64,000 bases of DNA from Bordetella_C sp035493915 (GCA_035493915.1 DATJHN010000201.1:6387-70386); one strand, 5' to 3'; positions 51,457 to 60,572 are shown, counted from the first letter of the stretch. The notes: generated from the letters alone by a model not told the origin. Numbers and translations are program-made.

Positions 51457-53130
51457 CTAGACCCGGCTCGCAAGGGCCGCTTGCAGGATCGACCCCAGGT
51501 CTTCCACCCGATACGGTTTCGGCAATAGCGGAATGCCATCGTTTTCCGCGGCCCGTGCTTCCTCGCCGATATAGCCGGTGGTCAACACGATGGGCAGGTG
51601 AATGCGACGAGCCCGGATCTCGCGCGCGAGCTGCAAGCCGCTCATGCCCCCAGGCATCATGATGTCCGAGAACACCAGGTCTATGGGCCGCCCATCCGCC
51701 AGCGCGCCCAGCGCGGCAGCCGGACTGGCCACCCTGGTCGCGTCGAAGCCCAGTTGGCCCATCATCTCGCCGACAAGCGCGGCGACTTCATCGTCGTCCT
51801 CGACCAAAAGCACATGGGCCGAGGCAGCGGCCGCTGCGAAAGCGTCGCCAACCATCGGCGCTGCTTTCGGCACCGGCTTCGTGGAGCGGGGTAGTGTCAG
51901 CCGTACCGTGGTCCCCTTGCCAAGTTCGCTGAATATCTGCACGCCGCCGCCCGATTGCTTGGCAAAACCGTAAGCCTGCGCCAGTCCCAGACCGGAACCC
52001 TTGCCCACTTCCTTGGTAGTGAAGAATGGTTCGAATACCCGCGCCTTTACTTCCTCCGTCATCCCCGTGCCGGAATCGACGACCGACAGGCCGACGAAAT
52101 CGCCCTGCAAGTCTCCTTCACGAAGGTCCGGGATGTTTTCAGCGCGGATCTCGATGGTCCCGCCAGCCGGCATCGCGTCGCGCGCATTGACCGCCAGGTT
52201 CAGCAGCACCAGTTCCAGCTCACCCGGATCCACCTCAACGGTCCATATATCGTCCGGCAAGCGCAATACGACCTTGATGTCGCCGCGCAGGCTGCGATCC
52301 AGCATCTCGCGCATACCGTAGATCTGCCGCGACAGATTGACGGCTTCGGACTGCAGGGGTTGGCGCCGCGAGAAAGCCAGCAGTTGCCGGGTCAGGCCCG
52401 AACCACGTTCAACCGCCTGCCGCATTGCCGCCATCAGGCGCTGGCGGCGGGCGGGATCGGGCTGCCGATCGAATACCTGCAGTCCTCCGGAGATGACCAT
52501 GAGAAGGTTGTTGAAGTCATGCGCGACGCCGCCGGTAAGCTGGCCCAGCGCCTCCATTTTCTGGGCATGGCGCAAGGTTTGCTCGACGATGGCCCGTTCC
52601 TTCATCTGGTTGCGCAGTTCGACATTGGCCTGTTCCAACTGCCGCGTCCGGGCGCGCACGGTATCTTCAAGCAGCGCGGCATTCTCCTGCTGTGCGAAGA
52701 GCAGGGCGCGCAGCTCATATTGCCGCATACGGGCACGGACGGCGCTATGAACGGTGCTGGTCAGCGTAATGCCTTGCACCGGCCTTTCGAGCAGGGACAC
52801 ATTGCGCAGTTCGGCCACCATTCTTTGCCGCCATGCAACCACCGCGGCCTGCTGCAGGCGGCTCGTCAGTACCACGAAGGGCACATCGGACCATGCGGGC
52901 TGCCGGGCGACCCAATCGGCCATGGCTGTCAGGTTCTTGCCGAATAGCGCCTCTTCCGTTACGCACAGCGCAGCCACGCCGTAGTCCGCGCGAATCAGAA
53001 GTTCGTCCATGCCGGCGCAGGCTTCGACATCCAGGCCGGATCGGCGCAACAGGGCGGCGGAAGCCGGGCCGTCACGGCCTATGGGCGCATAGACCAGAAC
53101 GCGCGCCTCGCGTTCGTCAAGCAAGGCCAT
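51457..53130 (-). CDS. Hybrid sensor histidine kinase with C-terminal receiver, partner of KaiC-like ATPase
   Basis: A 557-residue cytoplasmic kinase. The N-terminal ~125 residues resemble a degenerate receiver (RVLVYAPIGRDGPASAALL, FVVLTSRLQQ) without an obvious phospho-Asp. A coiled coil (about 140-185, ARTRQLEQANVELRNQMKERA) links to HisKA with the phospho-acceptor His204 in GGVAHDFNNLL, then the HATPase domain (NLAVNARDAMPAGG, GSGLGLAQAYGFAKQSGGG). The C-terminal receiver holds LLVEDDDEVAALVGEM, the phospho-Asp in VFSDIMMPGG and LPKPYR. The start at 53130 overlaps the KaiC-like gene by 14 bp; an alternative start at 53148 lengthens the overlap to 32 bp. The pair resembles KaiC/histidine-kinase operons in other proteobacteria. 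Confidence 0.88.
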   Translation of the reverse strand: MALLDEREARVLVYAPIGRDGPASAALLRRSGLDVEACAGMDELLIRADYGVAALCVTEEALFGKNLTAMADWVARQPAWSDVPFVVLTSRLQQAAVVAWRQRMVAELRNVSLLERPVQGITLTSTVHSAVRARMRQYELRALLFAQQENAALLEDTVRARTRQLEQANVELRNQMKERAIVEQTLRHAQKMEALGQLTGGVAHDFNNLLMVISGGLQVFDRQPDPARRQRLMAAMRQAVERGSGLTRQLLAFSRRQPLQSEAVNLSRQIYGMREMLDRSLRGDIKVVLRLPDDIWTVEVDPGELELVLLNLAVNARDAMPAGGTIEIRAENIPDLREGDLQGDFVGLSVVDSGTGMTEEVKARVFEPFFTTKEVGKGSGLGLAQAYGFAKQSGGGVQIFSELGKGTTVRLTLPRSTKPVPKAAPMVGDAFAAAAASAHVLLVEDDDEVAALVGEMMGQLGFDATRVASPAAALGALADGRPIDLVFSDIMMPGGMSGLQLAREIRARRIHLPIVLTTGYIGEEARAAENDGIPLLPKPYRVEDLGSILQAALASRV

Positions 53131-54643
53131 TGTCGCCGCTCGACACAAGGGGCAGGTCGTCGCCGGTATAGCGAGGCGTTCCCGCGAAGACGCCGCTGAA
53201 TTCGGTCAACGGCGGACCCACCTGGATACCTTGCGAGGAAAGGCGGAATTCGCGGATGGTCTGCTCGTGCGGTCCACTGCGTTTTTTTACGACGGACAAC
53301 GCGCGCCGGACGGTACCTCCGTATTCGAAATAGCGAAGCATAAGAACGGCATCGCTCAGATAGCTGATGTCCAGCGGCGTGTCGGTTGGACCCACCAGGC
53401 CATGTTGCGCCAGGACCAAAATCGCGTTCACGCCTTGCTGCCCAAGATAAGTCAGCAGCTCGTGCATCTGCAGTATCAGGAAGCGGCCGTCCGGCATCGC
53501 GTTCAGATAGCCGTTCAGGCTATCGATCACGATAATGCGCGCACCATCGACGTCGACGCTGCGCCTTACGATCGCGGCGAACTCACCGGGAGAAAGCTCG
53601 GCCGGATCGATCTGCTGGATTTTCAGCAGTCCTCCATCCAGCGCGGCCCTGATAGGCAGGCCCAGGCTGCTCGCGCGTGCCTCCAGCGTGCCGCGGCCCT
53701 CGTCGAAGGCAAAGACAACGGCATGCTCATTACGGTTGACCGCCGCGATAGCGTAGGTGAGCGCGATGGAGGATTTCCCAACCCCGGCCGCGCCGATCAG
53801 CAAGGCATTCGTGCCGCGTTCGAGTCCGCCGCCCAGCAACTTATCAAGCCGGAAGTTGCCGCTGGATATCAGTTCCTTTGAAAACGCCTTGTGGTGCTCG
53901 GCGGCCACAAGCCGCGGATAGACTTCGAGGCCGCCTTCCTTGATTGTGAAATCGTGATAGCCGCCACGAAAATCGATACCCCTCATTTTGACCACTCGCA
54001 GGCGGCGGCGCTGGGCCCCATAGTCGATCGCAAGCTGCTCAAGCGATACGACGCCATGCGAAATGGAATGGAGCTGTAAATCGATGTCTTCCGATGACAG
54101 GTCATCCAGCAGGACCACGGTGCATCGCCGGCTGGCAAAGAAGTGCTTGAGCGCCAGTACCTGCCTGCGGTAGCGCAGGGGAGTTTGCGCCAACATCCGC
54201 AGTTCGGAAAGGCTATCAAGGACTACCCGGGAAGGATTGATGGCTTCCACTTGGTCGAGTATGAGCTTGGTCGTCTCATTCAGCTCTATCTCCGCCGGGT
54301 GCAGGACCGTCAGTTCCCGCTCCGGGTCCAGCGTAGCTTCCGGGGGGACCAGTTCGAAGATATCGATGCCGCTCAGGTTCCACCCGTGGCGCTTCGCCAC
54401 CAGGCGCAGTTCCTGGCGCGTTTCGGATAGTGCGATGTAAAGCACGCGCTCGCCTTGCCGTACGCCTTCCAGCAGGAACTGCATGGCAATGGTGGTCTTG
54501 CCAGTGCCGGGATGTCCCTCGTACAGGTACATCCGGTCCCGATCCAGCCCGCCGCCAAGAATATCGTCGAGCCCTTCGCTCCCTGTCGAAATACGCGGCA
54601 GCTCTTCATTTTCGAGTGCGTTCTCGTGAACACTGTCACCCAT
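53117..54643 (-). CDS. KaiC-like tandem RecA-domain ATPase
   Basis: A 508-residue protein with two KaiC domains. Walker A of CI is GHPGTGKT (about 43-50), of CII GAAGVGKS (about 284-291). KaiC domain signatures STGSEGLDDILGGGL and NFRLDKLLGGGLERG begin each half. In CII, the region equivalent to the phosphorylation loop of cyanobacterial KaiC reads DISYLSDAV, keeping a Ser but with Tyr where Thr432 is. The catalytic Glu pairs read SETRQ in CI and DEGRG in CII. The function in non-cyanobacteria is usually stress or redox signalling, not a clock; no KaiA or KaiB is visible. It overlaps the hybrid kinase gene, its probable partner. Confidence 0.88.
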   Translation of the reverse strand: MGDSVHENALENEELPRISTGSEGLDDILGGGLDRDRMYLYEGHPGTGKTTIAMQFLLEGVRQGERVLYIALSETRQELRLVAKRHGWNLSGIDIFELVPPEATLDPERELTVLHPAEIELNETTKLILDQVEAINPSRVVLDSLSELRMLAQTPLRYRRQVLALKHFFASRRCTVVLLDDLSSEDIDLQLHSISHGVVSLEQLAIDYGAQRRRLRVVKMRGIDFRGGYHDFTIKEGGLEVYPRLVAAEHHKAFSKELISSGNFRLDKLLGGGLERGTNALLIGAAGVGKSSIALTYAIAAVNRNEHAVVFAFDEGRGTLEARASSLGLPIRAALDGGLLKIQQIDPAELSPGEFAAIVRRSVDVDGARIIVIDSLNGYLNAMPDGRFLILQMHELLTYLGQQGVNAILVLAQHGLVGPTDTPLDISYLSDAVLMLRYFEYGGTVRRALSVVKKRSGPHEQTIREFRLSSQGIQVGPPLTEFSGVFAGTPRYTGDDLPLVSSGDNGLA

Positions 54644-54750
54644 AGCGTGTCCTTCTTCGGCTTCAGTGATTTAAGGGTACCTCAAACCCCGAAGCCGCAC
54701 GAACCGCGTGGCGAGTGCCATCGCACTGGATTGGTGCGCTGCCGCAATAG

Positions 54751-55887
54751 TTATTTACGCGCCAGAGCGCTGTCACGTTTCCATTGTGCTTCGTCCATTA
54801 CCAATCGAAACCCCAGGTGAGACATGCTGTTGTAGGGGTCGGTACCGCGCCGGGCGCTGGGGCGATAGCTCAGGCAATAGTTCTCGTCGCACAGGAACGA
54901 GCCGCCGCGCGTCACGCGTTTCGGCGCGGTGGCGGGGACGCCCGCGTCGTAGGGGTCGTAGCTGTCGGACGGTCCGAGCGGATTCACCACGGTTTTGCCG
55001 GTGGCCGCCTCGCGCTTGAATTCGTCGAAACGGTACCAGTCGGCAACCCATTGCCACGCATTGCCCGTCATGTCCGATAAGCCATAGCCGTTGGGGGGAA
55101 ACGTTCCCACGGGACTGGTGCCCGGCGACGTTCGCGACTTGGCATCGACCACGGGAAAGGGCCGTTGCTGCTGGCCGCTCCACACGTTGGCCATCTGCTG
55201 GCCGGACGGCGCGAATTCGTCGCCCCATGCGTAGGTCGCCTGTTCCAGTCCGCCGCGCGCGGCGAATTCCCATTCGGCCTCGGTGGGCAGCCGCTTGTGC
55301 GCCCATTTCGCATAAGCCTGCGCATCTTCGTAGGAGACCTGCACGACGGGATGGTCGTCCTTGCCGTCGATATTGCTGGCGGGCCCCAACGGGTGCCGCC
55401 AATCCGCGCCCGGCACATAGCGCCACCAGCGGCCGACGTTGTCCAGCGCGACAGGACCGGCGGTTCCCACGAATACCATCGCCCCGGGCACCAATGCGGA
55501 GTCAGGCGGTTTGCGCGTTCCCGGCGGCAGCTGCACCCGCAGGGTCTCCCAGTCGGGCTTGCGTTCCGCGGTGGTCACATAGCCGGTCGCTTCCACGAAT
55601 TTGCGGAACTGGGCGTTGGTGACGTGGTGCTGGTCGATCCAGTACCCGCCCACCTTGACCGGATGCGCGGGCCGTTCGTTCGGCTGCGCCGGCCGCGCGT
55701 CGCTACCCATCAGGAACGTGCCGCCCGGCACCCAGACCATGCCGGCGGGGCCTTTGACGCCGTCGCCGGCAAGTATCGTCGGCGGTGCCGGTGTTTTCGA
55801 TAACCGCAGGGCGCCGACGATAGCGCCGACGCCGATCAGGGCGGCCAATGCAAGCGCCAGGTGGCGCCGTTTATAAAGAACCTTCAT
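54751..55887 (-). CDS. Formylglycine-generating enzyme (SUMF1/FGE family), membrane-anchored or exported
   Basis: A 378-residue FGE-family protein. The N terminus KVLYKRRHLALALAALIGVGAIVG is a signal or signal-anchor, predicting an outside-facing domain. The FGE domain starts MVWVPGGTFLMGSD, with TNAQFRKFVEATGY, HPVVQVSYEDAQAYAKWA, RLPTEAEWEFAARGG and the C-terminal RVTRGGSFLCDENYCLSYRP. Cys333 and Cys338 match the copper-binding active-site cysteines of aerobic FGE (spacing C-x4-C), so it should convert a sulfatase Cys to formylglycine. The sulfatase gene lies 56 bp upstream on the same strand. Export is unusual, since sulfatases are usually modified before folding in the cytoplasm. Confidence 0.88.
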   Translation of the reverse strand: MKVLYKRRHLALALAALIGVGAIVGALRLSKTPAPPTILAGDGVKGPAGMVWVPGGTFLMGSDARPAQPNERPAHPVKVGGYWIDQHHVTNAQFRKFVEATGYVTTAERKPDWETLRVQLPPGTRKPPDSALVPGAMVFVGTAGPVALDNVGRWWRYVPGADWRHPLGPASNIDGKDDHPVVQVSYEDAQAYAKWAHKRLPTEAEWEFAARGGLEQATYAWGDEFAPSGQQMANVWSGQQQRPFPVVDAKSRTSPGTSPVGTFPPNGYGLSDMTGNAWQWVADWYRFDEFKREAATGKTVVNPLGPSDSYDPYDAGVPATAPKRVTRGGSFLCDENYCLSYRPSARRGTDPYNSMSHLGFRLVMDEAQWKRDSALARK

Positions 55888-55943
55888 GGATAGGCCTCCA
55901 CGTGGAGCGCGGGCCGGGGAGTGGGCCTGCCGGCCCGTTCTCG

Positions 55944-57608
55944 CTATCGGCCCACATTCGATTCAATGGCTTTCTCGACCTGTTCCTTGACGGCCTCCAG
56001 GTTGAAGCTCGCGCCGCGTTGCATGGGCGGAAACTCGATAGCCGTCTCGGCCAACTTCCCGATCTCCTTCTGCACGAACTGGAAGCGCCAGAATTCATAA
56101 ATGAACCAGCTATAGAAATGCAGCGACCCATTCGCCCCGGCTGGGATACCGGTGCGTTCGAAGGGATCCAGCCGCAGATTGGTCAGAATAGGCCAGTCGA
56201 CCTTTACCGTCCCGCCCAGCCATCCCTGCGGCTGGTCCGTGAAGCGATATTTGTAGTCGTCGATGCGTACCGCGGCCAAGGTACTTTCCGTGAAGTAGAC
56301 GACCTCGTGCCGTGCCGACGGCCCCTTGCCGGTGATCAGCGCGGTCTGGTCATAGCCATCCAGATGGACCTTGTAGGTCCTGTCGCCCATCTGCTTACCC
56401 TTTTTCAACTCATCGATGATGTTGGGATTGCCCGCTGCCGTTACGAAAGTCGGGAACCAGTCCATCCCGGACATGATGCCGTTCTCCACCTTGCCCGCCG
56501 GCACTTTGCCCGGCCAGCGCAAGATCGCCGGCACGCGGAAACCGCCTTCCAGCGCGGTGCCCTTGCCGCCCGCGAAGGGAGTCTGGCCGCCGTCCGGCCA
56601 CGTGAAGTTCTCGGCGCCGTTGTCGGTGGAGAAGACGACAATGGTGTTGTCGTCCACGCCCATGTCCTTCAGCTTCTTCATCACCAGGCCGATATCGTCG
56701 TCCAGCTGCGCCATGCCGGCTTCCGAAACGGACCAGCCGTTTTCGGAGTTGCGCCGCGATTCATATTCCTTGGAAAGGTGGGTCACGACGTGCATGCGCG
56801 TGGGGTTGAGCCACAGGAAGAACGGCTTGCCGTCGTTATGCGCCTTTTCGATAAAGGCCAGCGCCTTGTCGCGGATTTCGTTGTCGACGGTTTTCATCCG
56901 CTCGGGATAGAGCGTCCCGGCATCCTCGATTTTCTGCTTGCCGATTTTTCCCCAGCGCGGCTGGACCGTTGGGTCGTCGGTGGTGGTGGCCCAGGTGTGC
57001 AGCATATTGCGGGGCCCGACCGTATCCTTCAGGTTCTGCGGATAGTTCGGATGCGAGGGGTCTTCCATCGCGTCCAGGTGATACAGGTAGCCGAAGAACT
57101 CGTCAAAGCCATGCACGGTCGGCAGGAATCGATTCAGGTCGCCCAGATGGTTCTTGCCGAATTGCCCAGTGGCGTAGCCCATGGCCTTCAGCGCGGTGGC
57201 GATGGTCGGTGCTTCATCGGGCATGCCTATCTCCGAGCCAGGCTGGCCGACGGTGGTCAGGCCGGTACGGATGGGCAGCTCGCCCGTAATGAAATTGGCA
57301 CGTCCCGCCGTGCAGCTGGCTTCGGCGTAGTAGTCGGTAAAGCGCATGCCTTCGGCCGCGATCTTGTCCAGATTGGGCGTCCTGCTGGCCATGATGCCCT
57401 GGTGATAGGCGCCGACGTTGAACCAGCCGATATCGTCGCCCATGATGTAGACGATATTGGGTGGCTTGGCGGTGGTCTGGGTCTGAGTTTGAGTCTGACC
57501 CTGGGGCTGACCCTGGGGCTGGGCCTGGGACTGGGCGAGCCCTGGTGTTGCAGTCGCCCAGAGCAGGGCGGTCGAGGCCAACAGGCCTGATAAGAATCGT
57601 TCCTTCAT
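55944..57608 (-). CDS. Exported Cys-type sulfatase (arylsulfatase family)
   Basis: A 554-residue sulfatase. A Sec signal (LLASTALLWATATPGLA) is followed by a Gln/Thr-rich low-complexity linker (about 26-47) before the catalytic domain, which starts NIVYIMGDDIGW. The sulfatase signature is CTAGR at residues 99-103, a C-x-A-x-R core for formylglycine modification, followed by ANFITGELPIRTG. Other landmarks are VFSTDNGAENFTWPDGG and GKGTALEGGFRVPAILRWPG. The start at 57608 follows GAGGAG; the longer frame adds an unlikely leader. It is immediately upstream of the FGE gene on the same strand, which presumably activates it. Organic sulfate esters are the likely substrate. Confidence 0.9.
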   Translation of the reverse strand: MKERFLSGLLASTALLWATATPGLAQSQAQPQGQPQGQTQTQTQTTAKPPNIVYIMGDDIGWFNVGAYHQGIMASRTPNLDKIAAEGMRFTDYYAEASCTAGRANFITGELPIRTGLTTVGQPGSEIGMPDEAPTIATALKAMGYATGQFGKNHLGDLNRFLPTVHGFDEFFGYLYHLDAMEDPSHPNYPQNLKDTVGPRNMLHTWATTTDDPTVQPRWGKIGKQKIEDAGTLYPERMKTVDNEIRDKALAFIEKAHNDGKPFFLWLNPTRMHVVTHLSKEYESRRNSENGWSVSEAGMAQLDDDIGLVMKKLKDMGVDDNTIVVFSTDNGAENFTWPDGGQTPFAGGKGTALEGGFRVPAILRWPGKVPAGKVENGIMSGMDWFPTFVTAAGNPNIIDELKKGKQMGDRTYKVHLDGYDQTALITGKGPSARHEVVYFTESTLAAVRIDDYKYRFTDQPQGWLGGTVKVDWPILTNLRLDPFERTGIPAGANGSLHFYSWFIYEFWRFQFVQKEIGKLAETAIEFPPMQRGASFNLEAVKEQVEKAIESNVGR

Positions 57609-58099
57609 TTCAACGCTCCTCGACTGGCTTTCAGTTGGATGAGGCCGAATCGGACGCGCTGTGTAGACCCGTCGATCCTGCTTCCGAAGCAACAGCGTCT
57701 GGGTGGTGCGGGTGTTCGCAAGCGGAATGAAGGAGCGGTCGCGAAAGGGTGGACCGCCGAGCGGCACCATCAAGCGCCGCTGAGGTGCCAAGCTTAGGCA
57801 AGCTCTAGTTGAATTCCCAATCTCGTTAACCCGGACGTAATCCGAACGTGCATCGCCGAAACTGCTACGCGGCGATCGCGTGCCGAAATGTTGTGGACCA
57901 TATCCGAGGTTTAGCGGTTCTGGCGGCGCGTTGCATGTTGTCCCAGCATTCGTGCATGTTGCGCCGCGTTTGGCGCATGTCGCTCGCAGTGGCGCAGGTC
58001 AACCTTTGAGCCTAAAGCTGGGTAAACGATCAATACGCGTCCCGAAATCCCACCCCTACACTCGTGCTGTTCCTTCGCGTCAATACCCGGAGGCAGGCC
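57609..58099. other. 491-bp divergent intergenic region between sulfatase and outer-membrane protein genes
   Basis: Probable control region for the minus-strand sulfatase/FGE genes and the plus-strand outer-membrane/HAD genes. It contains the short hairpin TGCGCC (57960-57965), GCGTTT loop, GGCGCA (57972-57977). No open frame with recognisable domains and no RNA gene are seen. Promoter boxes are not clear. Confidence 0.4.
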
Positions 58100-58882
58100 A
58101 TGGATGCGTGGTGCAAGCGGCGGTCTGTAATGTTGGCGTTCTGCGCGGCTGTCGCTCCGGCGGCTCCGGCGGTTGCCGTTGCGGAGGAGGTCCCGGCGTC
58201 CGACGAATGGAAATTCGAGGCCACGCCATACTTCTGGGCCGCCGGCATGAGCGGCTGGAGCCGCGTCGGATCGCGCACACCCACCGTGCGCTTCGACGCC
58301 GACTTTTCCGAAGTCTGGGATCACCTGGACTTTGGCGCGATGGGCAGCTTCGAGGCGCGCAAGGGCAGGTGGGGCATCCTGTTCGATGCGATATACGTCA
58401 AGGTCAGCCAGCGGACCAAGCCGCTGGCTGACGGCTTTGTGGGCAGCGTGGATGCCACCCTGAAGCAAACCATTCTGCAGGCGGCGGGCGCATATCGCGT
58501 ATACGACAGCCCGAAAACCCCGATCGATGTCCTGGCGGGGGTGCGCTACAACAATCTGAACGGGGACCTCGATTTTCCGAGCAGCCGGGTATTGCCGAAC
58601 GGCGCCAGTCCGAGCGGAAGCGTCGATTGGGTCGATGGGTTCGTCGGCGTGCGCGGCCAGTATGCCTTGACGGAAAAATGGTCGCTGATCGGTTACGCGG
58701 ATGCGGGCACGGGCGGCGGCGACTATTCCTGGCAGCTCCTGGGCGGCGTGAACTATGAGTTTTCGAAGGCCGTGGTGGGCAAGTTCGGATATCGCATCAT
58801 CAGCATGAAGTACGACTCCAACGACTTTCTCTACAATGCCAAGACGCGCGGGCTGTATCTGGGCGTCGGCATACGGTTCTGA
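58100..58882 (+). CDS. Predicted outer-membrane beta-barrel protein
   Basis: A 260-residue exported protein with a Sec signal (VMLAFCAAVAPAAPAVAVA, cleavage near AVA-EE). The rest alternates short hydrophobic strands and turns typical of small barrels (WKFEATPYFWAAGMSGWSRV, AMGSFEARKGRWGILFDAIYVKV, AGVRYNNLNGDL) and ends in GLYLGVGIRF, a C-terminal aromatic ending for outer-membrane insertion. The family is not recognised. The ATG at 58100 follows CGGAGGCA. It lies 3 bp before the HAD phosphatase gene and divergent from the sulfatase. A role in substrate passage or surface display for the exported hydrolases is possible. Confidence 0.65.
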   Translation: MDAWCKRRSVMLAFCAAVAPAAPAVAVAEEVPASDEWKFEATPYFWAAGMSGWSRVGSRTPTVRFDADFSEVWDHLDFGAMGSFEARKGRWGILFDAIYVKVSQRTKPLADGFVGSVDATLKQTILQAAGAYRVYDSPKTPIDVLAGVRYNNLNGDLDFPSSRVLPNGASPSGSVDWVDGFVGVRGQYALTEKWSLIGYADAGTGGGDYSWQLLGGVNYEFSKAVVGKFGYRIISMKYDSNDFLYNAKTRGLYLGVGIRF

Positions 58883-58885
58883 ACC

Positions 58886-59908
58886 ATGAAAATGCAGCCT
58901 CTCCCATCCCGCCTTGGCCGTTGCCGGCGCGCGGCGATTGGCATGCTGCTGGCTTTCTTCGCGATCAGCGCCATGGCGCAGGAGGCTCTCCTGCCTTCCT
59001 GGAGCGACGGGCCCTCGCGCCGTGCAATCGTATCCTTCGTGCAGGACGTGACGAAAGAGGGCAGCGAGCATTTCGTGCCGGTGTCCGAACGCATCGCAGT
59101 CTTCGACAACGACGGCACGCTATGGAGCGAGCAGCCGCTGTATTTTGAGCTGATCTACTCGCTGGACCAGGTAAAGATCATGGCGCCGCGGCATCCTGAA
59201 TGGAAGACCCGGCAACCGTTCAAGGCGGTACTCGACAACGACCGGGAAGCCCTGGCGCAGTCCGGCCGCGAAGGCATGATGGAAATCGTCGGGGTCACGC
59301 ATACCGACATGACGACGCAGACCTTCCTGGCGGACGTCCGCCACTGGACAGAAACCGCGCGGCATCCTCGCTTCAACCGGCCGTATACCAGCCTGACATT
59401 TATTCCGATGATTGAACTGCTGGACTATCTGCGCGCCAACAGCTTCAAGACGTACATCGTTTCGGGCGGCGAGATTGAATTCATGCGCGCCTGGTCGCAG
59501 AGCGCCTACGGCATCCCACCGGAACAGGTCATCGGCAGTACCTTCGTCACCGAGTACCTGAACAAGGATGGCCACCCCGTGCTGATGCGCACGCCCAAGC
59601 TCGATCACAACGACGATGGCCCGGGCAAGCCGGTTTCGATCAATAAGTTCATCGGCCGCCAGCCGGTATTCGCTTTCGGCAATTCCGACGGCGACCTGGA
59701 GATGCTGCAATGGACCGCCGACGGCTCGGGCCGGCGCTTCGCCGGCCTGGTGCATCACACCGACGCCGTGCGGGAATGGGCCTACGACCGGGACTCGAAG
59801 ATAGGCCGGCTGGACAAGGCGCTGGATGTGGCACGGCAGCGCGGCTGGGTCGTCGTGGACATGAAGGACGAGTGGAAGCGCATCTATTCATTCGACACGC
59901 CAAGGTAG
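58886..59908 (+). CDS. Exported HAD-superfamily phosphatase
   Basis: A 340-residue HAD phosphatase with an N-terminal signal (AIGMLLAFFAISAMAQ). The catalytic motif I reads VFDNDGTLW (Asp74 nucleophile and Asp76), motif II the Ser/Thr in YIVSGGEIEF, and motif III/IV the Lys and acidic residues in FGNSDGDLEMLQW. Length is typical of single-domain HAD proteins with a cap. It is 3 bp after the outer-membrane gene, so expression is coupled. A periplasmic acid phosphatase releasing phosphate from organic esters is the simplest inference; a role linked to the sulfatase is suggested by position only. Confidence 0.82.
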   Translation: MKMQPLPSRLGRCRRAAIGMLLAFFAISAMAQEALLPSWSDGPSRRAIVSFVQDVTKEGSEHFVPVSERIAVFDNDGTLWSEQPLYFELIYSLDQVKIMAPRHPEWKTRQPFKAVLDNDREALAQSGREGMMEIVGVTHTDMTTQTFLADVRHWTETARHPRFNRPYTSLTFIPMIELLDYLRANSFKTYIVSGGEIEFMRAWSQSAYGIPPEQVIGSTFVTEYLNKDGHPVLMRTPKLDHNDDGPGKPVSINKFIGRQPVFAFGNSDGDLEMLQWTADGSGRRFAGLVHHTDAVREWAYDRDSKIGRLDKALDVARQRGWVVVDMKDEWKRIYSFDTPR

Positions 59909-60011
59909 CTCACCCCCTTTACCCGTGTCTGCCCGCCAAGGCCGGCATTGAGCTTCGTGGCACCGTATATCGTTCAGCCGGGCCTTTTTATATTCATAGG
60001 GAGCACGCATC

Positions 60012-60572
60012 ATGATCAAGCATCTGCGCCAAATCGTGGCAATCCCATTACTACTGCTCGTGGTTGCGTGTTCCACGCAGTCCGGCTCATCCGGGCAGGG
60101 GGATCCGGAACTCGAAAGCAAGTCCCGAGCGGCCTTGAATAAGCTATTCGAGACGACGCCCAAAGCGGAAAACCTGCGCTATAACGCGGTGGCGGTTGTG
60201 GTGTTTCCCGATATCCTGAAGGCCGGCCTCATCCTGGGCGGACAAGGGGGAAATGGGGTGATGTTCGGCAAGAAGGGAGAGGTACTGGGCTACTACAACG
60301 TCGCGGCGGTTTCGTGGGGTTTACAGGCTGGCGCGCAAACGTTCTCGGAAGCTATGTTTCTGATGAACGACTCGGCCGTGTCATATCTGAACAGCAGCGA
60401 CGGATGGTCGGTTGGGGTGGGGCCCAGCATCGTCGTGGTGGATGAAGGCGCTGCCAAATCGCTGACGACCAGCACCATGCAGTCCGACGTTTATGCATTC
60501 ATCTACGGCCAGCAAGGGTTGATGGCCGGCCTTGGGGTGCAAGGGCAGAAAATAACCAAGTTGAACCGCTAG
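60012..60572 (+). CDS. YSC84-like lipoprotein
   Basis: A 186-residue lipoprotein: the signal ends in VVAC, a lipobox with Cys20, followed by STQSGSSGQG. The mature domain resembles the YSC84/SH3YL1-type lipid-binding domain: NAVAVVVFPDILKAGLILGGQGGNGVMF, GYYNVAAVSWGLQAGAQTFSEAMFL and SVGVGPSIVVVDEGAA are family patterns. Such proteins are known in bacterial periplasm/outer membrane with unclear function, possibly lipid contact. It is the last plus-strand gene before the minus-strand LysR at 60610, about 100 bp after the HAD gene. Confidence 0.83.
   Translation: MIKHLRQIVAIPLLLLVVACSTQSGSSGQGDPELESKSRAALNKLFETTPKAENLRYNAVAVVVFPDILKAGLILGGQGGNGVMFGKKGEVLGYYNVAAVSWGLQAGAQTFSEAMFLMNDSAVSYLNSSDGWSVGVGPSIVVVDEGAAKSLTTSTMQSDVYAFIYGQQGLMAGLGVQGQKITKLNR

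Noticed and set aside
53117..54643. Cyanobacterial-type circadian clock
   Set aside because: No kaiA or kaiB in view and the phosphorylation-loop Thr position is Tyr; a KaiC-like signalling ATPase is the safer call.
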